From: CAVSUB01 sp963816725
GTDB taxonomy: Bacteria > Acidobacteriota > Vicinamibacteria > Vicinamibacterales > 2-12-FULL-66-21
Length of the DNA stretch: 64,000 bases
Reading direction: 5' to 3'
NCBI GenBank assembly: GCA_963816725.1
Contig: CAWFMC010000024.1
Span: forward strand, 1-64,000
The notes under the pieces are model-generated. The model searched no databases and was not told the DNA's origin. It saw only the letters and a program-made list of their open reading frames with translations. Within the stretch, counting starts at the first letter, position 1. Each line of letters starts with the position of its first letter. The translations under genes were made by a program, and so were the position numbers. Positions 38,301 through 47,446 of this stretch are shown here, piece after piece.

Positions 38301-39126
38301 CCGCCGGTTCCGCAACGGCGTGTCCTTCGGCATGAACGATACGTGGGTGCTCTACGATCACTCGATCGGCGCGCCACGTCTGCAACACAATGCTGACGGG
38401 ACGTTCTCCTTCCGCGACGACCAGCAGCAGGCCGCCGATCTGCTCAACACCTTCATCCTCAACCGGCACGTGATGAAGGGGAACTTCGTGTGGGACATGC
38501 CTGACCTGCACGCGGACGGGACCGCGCTGAAGGTCACCGGCTGGATCGTGAACGACTGGCAGCTGTCCGGCGTGTGGACCGGATCGACGGACGGGACCAC
38601 ACCGACGACCACCGGCGCCGGCGCCTACAGCATCGGCTACACCTACACTGCCGGTGGCGGCAACGTGAACATCACCGGCTCGCCCGACTACGGCGGCCGC
38701 GTCCGCATCGTCGGCGACCCCGGCAGCGGCTGCAGCGACAATCCCTACAAGCAGTTCAACACCGCGGCGTTCCAGGGACCGCTGACCAACAGCAACGGGC
38801 TCGAGTCCGGGGCGGGCTACATGAAGGGCTGCTTCCAGAGCCTCCTGGACCTGGCCATCGCCCGCAACATCCACGTCGGCGGCAGCCGCAACCTGCAGCT
38901 CCGGGTGGAGATGTTCAACGCCCCGAACAGCGCGATCGTCATCAACCGCAACAGCACCATGACGCTCGCGAGCCCGACCGATCCGGTGACGATCACGAAT
39001 CTCCCGTACGATGCGGACGGGAACCTGATTGACTCGCGGTCCCGTCCGCGCGGCGCCGGGTTCGGCGTCGCGACGGTGTATCAGAACCCGCGCACCGTGC
39101 AGGCCTTGATCCGGTTCTCGTTCTGA
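35389..39126 (+). CDS. TonB-dependent receptor with carboxypeptidase-regulatory domain (Oar-like)
   Basis: Outer-membrane receptor of 1245 residues. The signal peptide ends AVMASAQ (about residue 25). A carboxypeptidase-regulatory domain (GSVTGSVRDGQGAVIPGATV) spans about 28-110. The plug contains NLPISNRSFIALASLAPGVS and the TonB-receptor stretch VYQAEYGRSSGLQITAVTKS. The barrel ends QALIRFSF. ATG 35389 is selected by GAGGAGGAGGGG; the in-frame extension to 35302 is not signal-like. Paired terminators follow. The ligand is unknown. Unlike the receptor at 43792 its frame is intact over 3.7 kb. Confidence 0.93.
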   Translation: MGRLRNLRIALVTAGVLASAVMASAQITTGSVTGSVRDGQGAVIPGATVALVSETRGTQLPDVVTSAEGDFQFVNVPADRYTIQVSMSGFKTMKKTGVEVSPGDRLGLGALTIDIGGVTDTVVVQAETTPIQSQSGERSFTIPTKTVENLPISNRSFIALASLAPGVSTVGNPTRIGGGGDTNIMMDGVGVMDTGSNAPLLQMNVESIAEVKVLTSVYQAEYGRSSGLQITAVTKSGTNQFRGSAYDVQRNSDWNSNSKVNKLNGDPKTVLNEKDLGFSVGGPIGKPGGTNKLFFFYSQEFSPRTAGNDVQRFRVPTAAERAGDFSNTLDNLGARYNFIKDPNLAGGCSATDTSGCFADGGVIGKIPANRLYQTGLNILNQYPLPNVSVAGAGYNYEITRPKETALSTQPALRLDYQPTQKLRATFKYSGWIQRRDQIPGLLPGFNDTQMQRPVISTLAISSNYSLSNTLFLEGTYGRSRNELAGCALAQSGTGPTFCRAAVPMDDNSNRFNAGLGGLPLLFPDANKLNPDYYAKKALDGMNPAPPAWVNGDFVKPPAFAWGSRINSNNTPPNIPFPTYFNVNATQDVAISLTKVAGRHTLKTGFFNTHSYKAEQATGADSFGTLNFQQDAVGTNAFDTSFGFANAAIGSFSSYQQASKYTEGNFVYDNREAYIQDNWKASNRLTLDYGMRFVNALPQYDKLGQGSNFLPDQWSRSAAPALYRPGCAVSVPAGTACPAASQQALNPLTGQLLGPNTTLAIGTLVQGSGNPTNALFLGGQGIEDTTYTFPALALAPRFGMAYDVTGTQKMVLRGGVGLFYDRPFGNSVIFMPGNPPTAKNVTVRYGQLQSLGSAGLTTQGAPALNTIQYKADLPSSTQWSAGMQMTIPWATTIDVEWVGQHSFNSVRTVNINAVDFGSAYLPQNQNPNLVSATPGGAAVSTDLMRTFQGYAAINQRTFDGWRTFHSLQLSLNRRFRNGVSFGMNDTWVLYDHSIGAPRLQHNADGTFSFRDDQQQAADLLNTFILNRHVMKGNFVWDMPDLHADGTALKVTGWIVNDWQLSGVWTGSTDGTTPTTTGAGAYSIGYTYTAGGGNVNITGSPDYGGRVRIVGDPGSGCSDNPYKQFNTAAFQGPLTNSNGLESGAGYMKGCFQSLLDLAIARNIHVGGSRNLQLRVEMFNAPNSAIVINRNSTMTLASPTDPVTITNLPYDADGNLIDSRSRPRGAGFGVATVYQNPRTVQALIRFSF

Positions 39127-39133
39127 CGCTCGA

Positions 39134-39198
39134 GGGGCGGGACCGGGGTCCCGCTCCTGTTGTTCGATCGAGCGCGGGTTGTTCCCGGCCCGCGCTCG
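39134..39198 (+). terminator. Tandem hairpins after TonB receptor
   Basis: The first hairpin pairs 39134-39143 with 39148-39157 (GCGGGAC/GTCCCGC core, one G-T pair) and is followed by TGTTGTT. The second is a perfect 10-bp stem, CGAGCGCGGG (39169-39178) with CCCGCGCTCG (39189-39198), followed by TGTTCTCCTCTT. Together they probably end transcription of the receptor gene. The second overlaps the earliest possible start of the next gene. Confidence 0.65.
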
Positions 39199-39214
39199 TG
39201 TTCTCCTCTTGCTG

Positions 39215-41227
39215 GTGACACTCCGTTTCCGGGCCGGCCGCACACCCGCTCCCGCCCTTGCATGCTGGCTGCTCATCGCGCTGCTTGGCTTGTCGTGCTC
39301 GCGCCTGCCTGCGCGGCCCGCGCCGGCGCGGAGCGCACGCAACGTCCTGATCGTCACGATCGACACGCTGCGGGCCGATCGTGTCGGCATCTACGGCGCC
39401 ACGCAGGTCGAGACGCCGGCTATCGATCGCCTGGCCCGCGAAGGCGCGTGGGCGCCGCAGGCCACAGTGCCCGTGCCCTTGACGCGGCCGTCGCACGTGT
39501 CGCTCTTCACGGGTCTCTATCCCGCCGAGCACGGGATCCGCGACAACATCTCGCCGCCGCTGCGGGCCGACGTGCCGGTGCTGGCCGAGATCCTGAAGCG
39601 TCAGGGTTTCGCGACCGGGGCCTTCGTCGCGTCGGTGGTCCTCGACCGCCAGGCGGGCCTGGCCCGGGGCTTTGACGAGTATGCGGATCGGTTCGGCGCC
39701 GACGTCGATCGCAAGGGCGGGGAAGCGGTGACCGCAGAGGCCGTGGCGTGGTTGAACGGCAAGGATCACTTTCTCGCATGGGTGCATCTCTACGACGTGC
39801 ACGCGCCGTACGTGCCGCCGCCGGAGTACGCCTCGCGCTATGCCGGCCGGCCTTACGACGCCGAGGTCGCCTGGACGGACGCGCTGGTCGGACGTCTCGT
39901 CGACGCCCTGCGGGCGTCCGGCCGTCTCGATGACACGCTGCTGATCGTGACGTCCGATCACGGAGAAGGCCTGGGCGATCACGGCGAGCAGACGCACGGC
40001 TACTTCGTTTATGAATCCACGCTGCGGGTGCCACTGGTACTGCGCGGCCCCGGGGTCAAGGCGGGCACACGCCTCGAAGGCGTGGCCCGGACGATCGATC
40101 TGCTGCCGACGATCCTCGAGCTGACGGCGAGCGCCGCACCAGCGGCACCCGTCACCGGCCACAGTCTTGCGGCGGCGCTTCGGGGCGAGGGCCGGCTGCC
40201 GGACGATCCTGCGTTTGCCGAGTCGCTCCTGCCGTTGACCCATTTCGGCTGGAGCGATCTGCGGGTCGTCAGGGATGGGCGCTGGAAGTACATCCTGGCG
40301 CCGCGGCCGGAGCTCTACGATCTGGATCGCGACCCCGGCGAGCGGGAGAATCTCGTCGCGGCCCAGACGGCGCGTGCCGAGGCGATGCGGGCTGGCCTGA
40401 CCGTGCGCCTCCAGCGGGAGTCGGCGAGCGCCAAGACCGGCACCGCGGCATCGGGCGTTCCTCCGGAACTGCTCGAACGTCTCGGGGCGCTCGGCTACGT
40501 CTCACCAGGCCGGTCCGCGAAAGCCACCGAGGCCGGCGCGGATCCGAAGGATCACCTGGACGAGTACCAGGCCCTGAGCGATCAGATGCTGCAGGGACTC
40601 GTCGCGCTGCGGCAGGGACACGCCGCGGACGCGCTGCCGTTTTTCGAGGCGCTGCGGAGGCGCGGCGCGAACAGCTTCGAGCTCCGCTACTACCTGGGGC
40701 GGACCTATGCCGGCCTTGGGCGTCCGAAGGAGGCGGCCGCGGAGTTCGCGCAGGCGGTGGCGAAACAGCGCGGCTACGCCGACGCGTGGCGCGGGCTCGG
40801 CGAGAGCCGGGTGGCGCTCGGCGATCGATCCGGAGCCGCCGCGGCGTTCGAAGCCCTGGTCGCCGTTGCGCCGTCAGACGCGCTGGCCCACATCGAGCTC
40901 GGGCAGGTGTACCGCGATCAGAACCGCATGGCCGACGCCGCTCGGGTCATGCGCGAGGCGACCCGACTCGATGCCGGTCCGGCAGCGTACTGGAACGCCC
41001 TTGGCACAGTGCTCGGTGCAAGCGGCCAGATGTCTGAAGCCGAACGCGCGTTTGCCGAAGCGGTGCGCCGCGAGGCGGGCAACGGGCTATTCATTTACAA
41101 CCACGCGATTGCCCTCGAGCAGCTGGGCCGCCGCGACGACGCGATCGCGCAGTACCGGCGGGCCGCGGAAGTGGGCTATGCACCCGCACGGGCGCGGCTG
41201 GCGCAGCTCGGAGCCGCTGGACGCTGA
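39215..41227 (+). CDS. Alkaline-phosphatase-superfamily (sulfatase-like) protein with TPR repeats
   Basis: Extracytoplasmic hydrolase of about 670 residues. An N-terminal hydrophobic stretch (LACWLLIALLGLSCS) suggests a signal or lipoprotein anchor. The catalytic domain has VLIVTIDTLRADRVGIYG with metal ligands, and VTSDHGEGLGDHGEQTHG near the second metal site. At the nucleophile position, where sulfatases have C/S-x-P-x-R, it reads TRPSHVSLFTG, so Thr replaces the formylglycine precursor. The C-terminal 230 residues are TPR repeats (ELRYYLGRTYAGLGRPKEAA, LAHIELGQVYRDQNRMADAA). The start is uncertain: GTG 39215 is used because a terminator-like hairpin covers the earlier TTG 39179. Confidence 0.85.
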   Translation: MTLRFRAGRTPAPALACWLLIALLGLSCSRLPARPAPARSARNVLIVTIDTLRADRVGIYGATQVETPAIDRLAREGAWAPQATVPVPLTRPSHVSLFTGLYPAEHGIRDNISPPLRADVPVLAEILKRQGFATGAFVASVVLDRQAGLARGFDEYADRFGADVDRKGGEAVTAEAVAWLNGKDHFLAWVHLYDVHAPYVPPPEYASRYAGRPYDAEVAWTDALVGRLVDALRASGRLDDTLLIVTSDHGEGLGDHGEQTHGYFVYESTLRVPLVLRGPGVKAGTRLEGVARTIDLLPTILELTASAAPAAPVTGHSLAAALRGEGRLPDDPAFAESLLPLTHFGWSDLRVVRDGRWKYILAPRPELYDLDRDPGERENLVAAQTARAEAMRAGLTVRLQRESASAKTGTAASGVPPELLERLGALGYVSPGRSAKATEAGADPKDHLDEYQALSDQMLQGLVALRQGHAADALPFFEALRRRGANSFELRYYLGRTYAGLGRPKEAAAEFAQAVAKQRGYADAWRGLGESRVALGDRSGAAAAFEALVAVAPSDALAHIELGQVYRDQNRMADAARVMREATRLDAGPAAYWNALGTVLGASGQMSEAERAFAEAVRREAGNGLFIYNHAIALEQLGRRDDAIAQYRRAAEVGYAPARARLAQLGAAGR

Positions 41228-41251
41228 CCCCGACTCGCCCTTCGACTCACC

Positions 41252-42833
41252 ATGCATGAATTCGAGATTCTCGTCGCGCTGCTGTTCGCGGCCGTCCTGC
41301 TCGCTGCGCTGGCACGGCGCATCGGCGCGCCGTACCCCGCCCTCCTCGCCCCCGGTGGCGCCGTGCTGGCGTTCATCCCCGGCATGCCGGTGTTCACGAT
41401 CGATCCCAACCTCGCGCTGGCGCTGTTCATCGCGCCGGTGCTGCTGGACGCCGCCTACGACGCGTCGCTGCGGGATCTGCGGGACAACTGGGGGCCGGTC
41501 GCGGGGCTGGTCGTCGTCAGCGTCGGCCTGACCACGCTCGCCGTCGCCGGTGTTGCCCGCGCGATGGTTCCCGGGCTCGAGTGGGCCCCCGCCATTGCCC
41601 TCGGCGCCATCGTCTCGCCGCCGGACGCGGCCGCGGCGACCGCCGTGCTGCGCCCGCTCAAGCCGCCGCAGCGGCTCATGACGATCCTCGAAGGCGAGAG
41701 CCTCCTCAACGACGCCAGTGCCTTGCTCATTTACCGGCTTGGCCATCGGCGCGGTGATCGCCGGCGGGTTCTCGTTTCGCGCCGTGGCGCCCACGTTCGG
41801 CCTGGCGGTCGCCGGGAGCCTGCTCGCCGGCCCGGCGCTGGGTTGGGTGAGCTTGCGCGCCACCGGCCGCGTCCAGGACATGGCGACGACGATCATCCTC
41901 CAGTTCCTCATGACCTTCGGCGTGTGGATCCTGGCCGAGCGCATCGGGCTCTCCCCGGTGCTGACGATGGTGTGCTATGCGGTTACCGTGGCCCGCTGGG
42001 CGCCCGCCCGAATTCCGGCGCGGCTGCGGCTCCCGTCCTACGCGGTCTGGGAAACCGTTGTCTTTGTCCTGAACGTGCTCGCCTTCGTGTTCATCGGTCT
42101 GCAGGTGCGGCCGATCGTCGGAGGGCTCGAGCCGGCGACCCGGATACGGTATTTCTGGGTCGCTGGTGCCGTGTTGGGGACCGTGATCCTGGTTCGTCTG
42201 GTCTGGGTGATGAGCTACAACACGGCGCTGCGGTGGCGGATTCGGCGCGTCGGATGGCACCCGCCGCGGCCCACGCTGAAGCCGACGGTCGGGAGCGGCC
42301 TGATCGTGGCGTGGGCGGGGATGCGGGGTATCGTGTCCCTGGCCGCCGCCCTGGCACTCCCGGCAATCGATGGCCAGGCGTTCCCGCATCGCGATCTGAT
42401 CGTGCTGACGGCCTTTGCCGTCGTCGTGGGCACGCTCGTCATTCAGGGCTTGACCCTTCGGCCGCTCCTGAACGCTCTCGAGCTCCACGATGAAGATCCG
42501 GTGGGACACGAAGTCGACGCGGCCCGGGATCGGGCGCTGGAAGCCGCCCTCGAGACGTTCCAGCACGATCAGTCGGCGGCAGCGGCGGCGGTGCGCGAAG
42601 AGCTCGCCGCGCACCTGAAGCGGGCGAGCGCGGACCCGGCCGACGGGGACGGTCCGCAGACCGCGCACGAGCACATTCACCGCCGCGCCATCGCCGCGGC
42701 GCGGCAGACCATCCTGGACCTCCGCTCCCGCGACGAGATTGGAGACGATGCGTTTCATCGGCTGGAGGAGGAGTTCGACTGGCTGGAGATGGGGACGCTC
42801 GCCGGCGCAGAGCCTGGGACCACCGAGGAATAG
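41252..42833 (+). pseudogene. CPA1-family Na+/H+ antiporter, one frameshift
   Basis: Inner-membrane cation/proton antiporter. ATG 41252 begins a series of transmembrane helices (FEILVALLFAAVLLAALARR, PNLALALFIAPVLLDAAYDA), with the antiporter motif GAIVSPPDAAAATAVLR and GESLLNDASALLIYRL. At about 41743 an extra base shifts the frame. The other frame continues AIGAVIAGGFSF, then VAWAGMRGIVSLAAALALP and a charged cytoplasmic tail to 42833. The two parts fit exactly into one protein of about 527 residues once one base is removed, so a sequencing error is plausible. It starts 24 bases after the preceding gene and may be co-transcribed with it. Confidence 0.82.
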
Positions 42834-42847
42834 GGCGTCTCCCGCGG

Positions 42848-42917
42848 GCCAGACTTTCGTCCGAATCTCGCCAGACTTTTTCGCCGATTCGGCGGTAACC
42901 CAGCAAGATTTTGCTGG
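42848..42917. promoter_or_regulatory. Imperfect 22-bp tandem repeat and palindrome upstream of pilin gene
   Basis: Two adjacent 22-base units (42848-42869 and 42870-42891) share the exact opening GCCAGACTTT and a similar rest. A perfect palindrome CCAGCAA-GATT-TTGCTGG follows at 42900-42917 with no T-run after it. The spacing of about two helical turns and the position 60-130 bases before the pilin ATG suit binding sites for a regulator. The palindrome could alternatively end the antiporter transcript. Confidence 0.4.
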
Positions 42918-42980
42918 ATTCCCAAGTATATCTGTAGTTGTATATGGAGCGCTTAATGCACTTCAGCCGTTAGCCAACCC

Positions 42981-43530
42981 ATGAACACCATCTTCCGGCG
43001 CCTTGCGTCCGACAGCGACGGCCAGGATCTCATCGAGTACGGCCTCCTTGCGGCGGTCCTTTCGATCAGCGCCATTGTCGTCGTGGGCTCGATCGGGCTG
43101 ACCGTCGTGGCTACTTACGCCAGGGTGGCGGTGGGGCTCGCCGCAGCCAACGCGCCGGGAGCGGAGCCTGGTACCGAATCGGGCAACGGCACGGGAACCG
43201 GCACGGGAGCGGGAACCGGAACCGGTGCGGGTACGGGCACTGGCGCCGGCACGGGAACCGGGAGTGGCACTGGCGCCGGAACCGGCAGCGGTACCGGAAC
43301 TGGGACGGGAAGCGGAAGCGGCACCGGCACGGGAACCGGAACCGGAACTGGGACAGGCACCGGAACGGGTACCGGCAGCGGCACTGGGAACAACGGCAAC
43401 GGGAACGGCAACGGCAACGGCAACGGCAACGGCGAACGGCAACAACGGCAGCGGCAACGGCCGTGGAGGCGGCAACGGGAATGGCCGCGGAAATAATTTC
43501 AGCGCCGGCCCTCTGTTGACCACACCGTGA
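42981..43530 (+). CDS. Flp/Fap-type pilin with long Gly/Thr/Asn repeat tail
   Basis: Type IVb (Tad/Flp) pilin subunit. Residues 1-50 are classic: a basic leader, then SDGQDLIEYGLLAAVLSISA with prepilin-peptidase cleavage after the Gly and Glu at +5, and a hydrophobic helix to about 45. Usual Flp pilins end near 60-70 residues. This one continues into about 65 residues of GTGTGAGTG-like repeats and then GNGNGNG. In the raw frame it ends at 43496 with ERQQRQRQRPW, which looks like a frameshift product. Removing one base near 43433 gives NNGSGNGRGGGNGNGRGNNF and SAGPLLTTP, ending at 43530. No tad assembly genes are in the window. Confidence 0.75.
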
Positions 43531-43701
43531 CCGTTCGACTACAAGGCTTCCGTCCTATCGCTTCGGACGAACGCGTCAGCTGTATACAACGCTGACCGCC
43601 CCGCCGTCCACATTCCTTCAACAGGCTAAGCCCTACAGTCGTTGCGAGTTACCGCGCTTTCACAATTTCGCCACATTTGTCTGAGCGCTGAATTGTAGAG
43701 C

Positions 43702-43730
43702 TTGACAGGCGCCTGGAGGCGACCTAACCT
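43702..43730 (+). promoter_or_regulatory. Probable promoter of third TonB receptor
   Basis: A consensus -35 TTGACA at 43702-43707 is followed after 17 bases by TAACCT (43725-43730), a weak -10. It lies about 60 bases before the ATG at 43792, which has AGGAGG at 43781-43786. The rest of 43531-43701 holds only a 6-bp hairpin (43575-43596) and no gene. Confidence 0.45.
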
Positions 43731-43791
43731 CGCGGGCGCTTTACCGCTGGAGCTCGTGTCTGGCAGCGGGGTCCGACTCAAGGAGGAGATG

Positions 43792-46700
43792 ATGTTTTTG
43801 TATGCCGGCAAAGCCGGACGGCAGTGGTGCCTCGGCATCGCGTGCCTGCTGGGAGTGGTGTTCGCCGCCACTCCGGCCTTCGCTCAATTCGATCGCGGAC
43901 AGATCTCGGGTGTCGTCAAGGACGAGACCGGCGGGGTGGTGCCGGGCGTCACCGTGACAGCCACGCTAGTTTCGACGCAGACGCCACGGGAGACCGTGAC
44001 CGACGCGAGCGGCTTTTATACCTTCGCCAACCTGCCAGCCGGCCGCTACAACATCAGTGCGGAGCTCCAGGGGTTCAAGAAGTCGATGAAGGAAGGCGTG
44101 CAGCTCGACGCGGCGGGCGCGCTGACGATCGATCTGGCGCTGTCGACCGGCGCAATCAGCGAGAACGTCACCGTCACGGCGGAGCAGACGCTGCTCCAGA
44201 CCGACGTGGCGCTCCGCAAGACGGTCGAGTCGAAGGACATCGAGCAGTTGTCGTTCTCCGGCCGCAACCCGATCGGCGTCGCCGGCCTGAAGCCGGGCGT
44301 CATCGGCGGCAGCTTCAACAACTACGGCTTCTCCGACCTCGGCAACGGCGGCTTCAACATCAACGGCAGCCGCGGCGACGAGAACAACATCACCGTCGAC
44401 GGCGCGACCGCGATCCGCACCCGTTCGAACGGCGCGATCGTCGGGTATCCAGAATGTCGACGCCATCCAGGAAGTCCAGATCCTGACCGGCGACTACATG
44501 CCCGAGTACGGGCGGGTCAGCGGCGGCCAGATCCGCATGGTCACCAAGAGCGGCAGCAACCGCTATAGCGGCAGCGGCTCGTACTTCCTGCGCGACGACA
44601 GCCTCCAGGCCAACACCTGGACGCGCAATAAAAGCACCGAACTCATTCGAGAACAGCGGCGCGGCGCCGTTCAACTACAAGCAGTACGCCTACTCGGTGG
44701 GCGGTCCGGTGCCGGGCGAGCGCGCGTGAAGAACAAGCTGTTCTTCTTCGCCGCGCAGGAGTGGGTCAACTACTTCGCGGTGCAGACCAACACCGCGACC
44801 GTGCCGACCGCGAAGATGCGGAGCCGGCGACTTCAGCGAGCTGCTCGACCGCGAACAATCGGTTCTTTCAGCGGCGCGCGCACGATCATCAACCCGGCGA
44901 CCGGGGTGGCCTTTCCGGGCAACATCATTCCGGCCGGTCGGCTGAGCCCCACCGGACTGGCGCTGCTGAACGCGTATCCGCTGCCGACCCGGGTTTCCGG
45001 TCGGGGAGCGAACAACGCGATCATCTCGAGCGAGAACCCGCAGGATCAGCGCAAGGACAACATCCGCCTGGACTATCGGCTGAACGACAAGAACCAGTTC
45101 ACCTACCGCTACGGCAAGTACAACTGGACGGCTGTCGACGCGTTCCGCGGCACGTTCGCCGTCGCCCGGACCGACTGGGATCGTCCGAACACGACTCAGA
45201 CCGCGAGCTGGACGAGCACCTTATCGAGCAAGCTGATCAACGAGTTCAGCTTCACCAACTCGCTGGACGAAGTGTTCATCAACGTGTTCCGGGGCACCGA
45301 CGCGTTCAGCGGAGCAAGTACGGCATCAACTATCCGTACATCTTCCCGGCGAACAAGGAAATCCCGGACAAGATCCCGACGATCACCATGGACAACTTCA
45401 CCGAGATCGACGGCGGCCCGTATCCGTCGTCGTCGCGCGGCCCGATCTACACCTTCAACGACGCGACGACCTACCTGACGGGTCGCCATACGTTCAAGGC
45501 CGGGGTACCGTTCGAGTACTCGGGCGAGGACGACTTCGACCAGATCAACGTCCAGCCCATCCCGGGCAGCACCAACAACCAGAACGGCCGCTTCGAGTTC
45601 ACCAATGCAGTCGGCGGGCGCCAACAGCACCGGACGTGGCATCGCGAACGCGGCGATGGGCCTGTTCACCAACTACGCGGAGATCGGCCAGCGCGCCCTG
45701 ACCAAGTGGCGCTCGCTGTCGACCGACATGTTCGTGCAGGACTCGTGGCGGCCGACGAACAACCTGACGGTCGAAGGCGGCGTGCGCTGGGCGTATCTGG
45801 CCGCCGTGGTATGCGCTGCCGACAACAATGCGGCCACGTTCAACCCGGCGTATTACAACACGTCGAATCAGGCGGTGATCGACCCGGCCACCGGACGCAT
45901 CGTCTCGGGCCCGCGCTACAACGGCATCGTCCTGCCGGGCGACGGGTTTCCCGTCCTCGGCCAGCGATCTGCGCGGTATACAACGATCCGACAGTGAACG
46001 CGCTGTTCGTCGGCGTGCCGCGCGGGTTCGCCGACACGCACTACAACGCATTCGAGCCGCGGCTGGGCATGGCGTACGCCGTCAATCGAGAAGACGATCG
46101 TCAAGGCCAGCGCCGGGCGTCTTCCACAACCGCGTCACGCTGAACGACTCGATGCTGCTCGGCGGCAACCCGCCGTTCCAGCCGCAGGTCTCGGTCAGCA
46201 ACGGCATCGCCGACAATCCCGGCGGCGCCGGTGGCGCGGCCTCCCTGCCGCTCGGCATGACGGCCATCGATCCGGTGTTCAAGCATCCGACCGTCGTACA
46301 TGTGGTCGGCCGGCGTGCAGCGCGAGATTCCGCTGAACTTCATCATGGACGTCACCTACGTCGGCCGCCGCGGGCTGTACCTGCAGCGCGAGCGCGACAT
46401 CAACCAGGCGCTGCCGGGCACGGTCCAGGCCAACCCCGGCGTGAACATCGCTGCGCTGCGGCCCTATCAAGGGCTACGGCCACGATCCGCCTGTCGGAGA
46501 ACGCCGGCTACTCGAAGTACAACAGCCTGCAGGTCAGCGCCGAGCGCCGCTACAAGAACGGCTTCAAGTTCAGCGCGGCGTACACGCTCGGACACTCCGA
46601 GGACAACGCCAGCGACAAGCGCAACGTGCTGTTCAACGACTACGACGACACCGGCTATCTGGGGCAACTCGAGCTTCGACCGCCGCCACGTGTTCGACTT

Positions 46701-47237
46701 CTCGTACATCTACGACCTGCCGTTCTACAAGACGCAGGAGGGCGTGATCGGCAAGGTGCTCGGCGGCTGGCAGATCACCGGCTCGACGTTCATGCGCTCG
46801 GGCACGCCGTTGTGGGTGACGGAGAGCGAGGACATCGCCGGCACTGGCGACACCTTCGGCAATCCGTGGACCTGAACGGCGATCCGAAGGCCAACGCCAA
46901 CGAGGAGTTCTCCGACCGGCTCAAGCAGCGACCAGAACTACTGGTTCGATCCGACGGCGTCTACTCGCGCCCGGCGGCCGGCACCTTCACCACCAACGGG
47001 CCGCGAAACAACATCTACAACCCCGGTCAGTACCAGTGGGACATCGCGCTGTTCAAGAACGTCAGCTGTCGGCGGAACGAAGATCGGCGCAGTTCCGGGC
47101 CGAGATCTTCAACTTCCCGAACCACGCCAACTGGAACGGCGCCGACTCGAACCCGACCAACGCGACGTTCGGCCGCGATCACCGGCAAGGACAACTCACG
47201 GCGGGACATTCAGCTGAGCGTGCGGTTCCAGTTCTAA
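43792..47237 (+). pseudogene. TonB-dependent receptor (Oar-like), broken by many frameshifts
   Basis: Begins intact at ATG 43792 with a signal peptide (ATPAFAQ), a carboxypeptidase-regulatory domain (GQISGVVKDETGGVVPGVTV) and a plug (QLSFSGRNPIGVAGLKPGVI). From about 44446 it changes frame roughly 18-20 times. Shifts were placed near 44639, 44725, 44822, 44853, 44869, 45315, 45612, 45970, 46089, 46120, 46299, 46470, 46668, 46867 and several more before 47171. Reading across frames restores a full barrel, including GDYMPEYGRVSGGQIRMVTK and the ending RDIQLSVRFQF. Most breaks are repaired by removing one base. Between breaks the protein is well conserved without nonsense codons, unlike an old pseudogene. 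Confidence 0.85.
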
Positions 47238-47259
47238 GAGCGGACGCGGCTTCACGTGC

Positions 47260-47295
47260 AAAAGGCCCGGCCTCACGGCCGGGCCTTTTGTTTCG
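47260..47295 (+). terminator. Strong intrinsic terminator
   Basis: A perfect 13-bp stem, AAAAGGCCCGGCC (47260-47272) with GGCCGGGCCTTTT (47277-47289), closes a TCAC loop and is followed by GTTT. The A/T ends make it work in both directions, so it may serve the receptor gene on the plus strand and the propeller gene on the minus strand. Confidence 0.9.
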
Positions 47296-47446
47296 AAGCC
47301 TCATATTCGCTTCCCCGCTGCCCGGTTCCCGCTTGCAGCTTCGCGCTTGCCGCGAACAGCATCGGGCTCGACTCGGTCAGATTTCGTCTCCGATGTTCTG
47401 AGGCAGTCCCCTGCGCCGAGTCCCCAGTCCCCAGTCCCGAGTCCCG

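Noticed and set aside
37528..39390. A 620-residue minus-strand frame opposite the second TonB receptor
   Set aside because: Low-complexity Arg/Val/His composition with no motifs, antisense to an intact conserved gene.
41252..42493. Reading the antiporter region as a 413-residue protein in a single frame
   Set aside because: After about residue 165 this frame turns into Arg/Gly-rich nonsense while the next frame continues the antiporter helices, so a frameshift is the better reading.
43190..43440. GC-rich tandem hexanucleotide array considered as a CRISPR or satellite repeat
   Set aside because: The units are six-base codon pairs inside the pilin reading frame, with no spacers of constant length, so they encode the Gly/Thr repeat tail.
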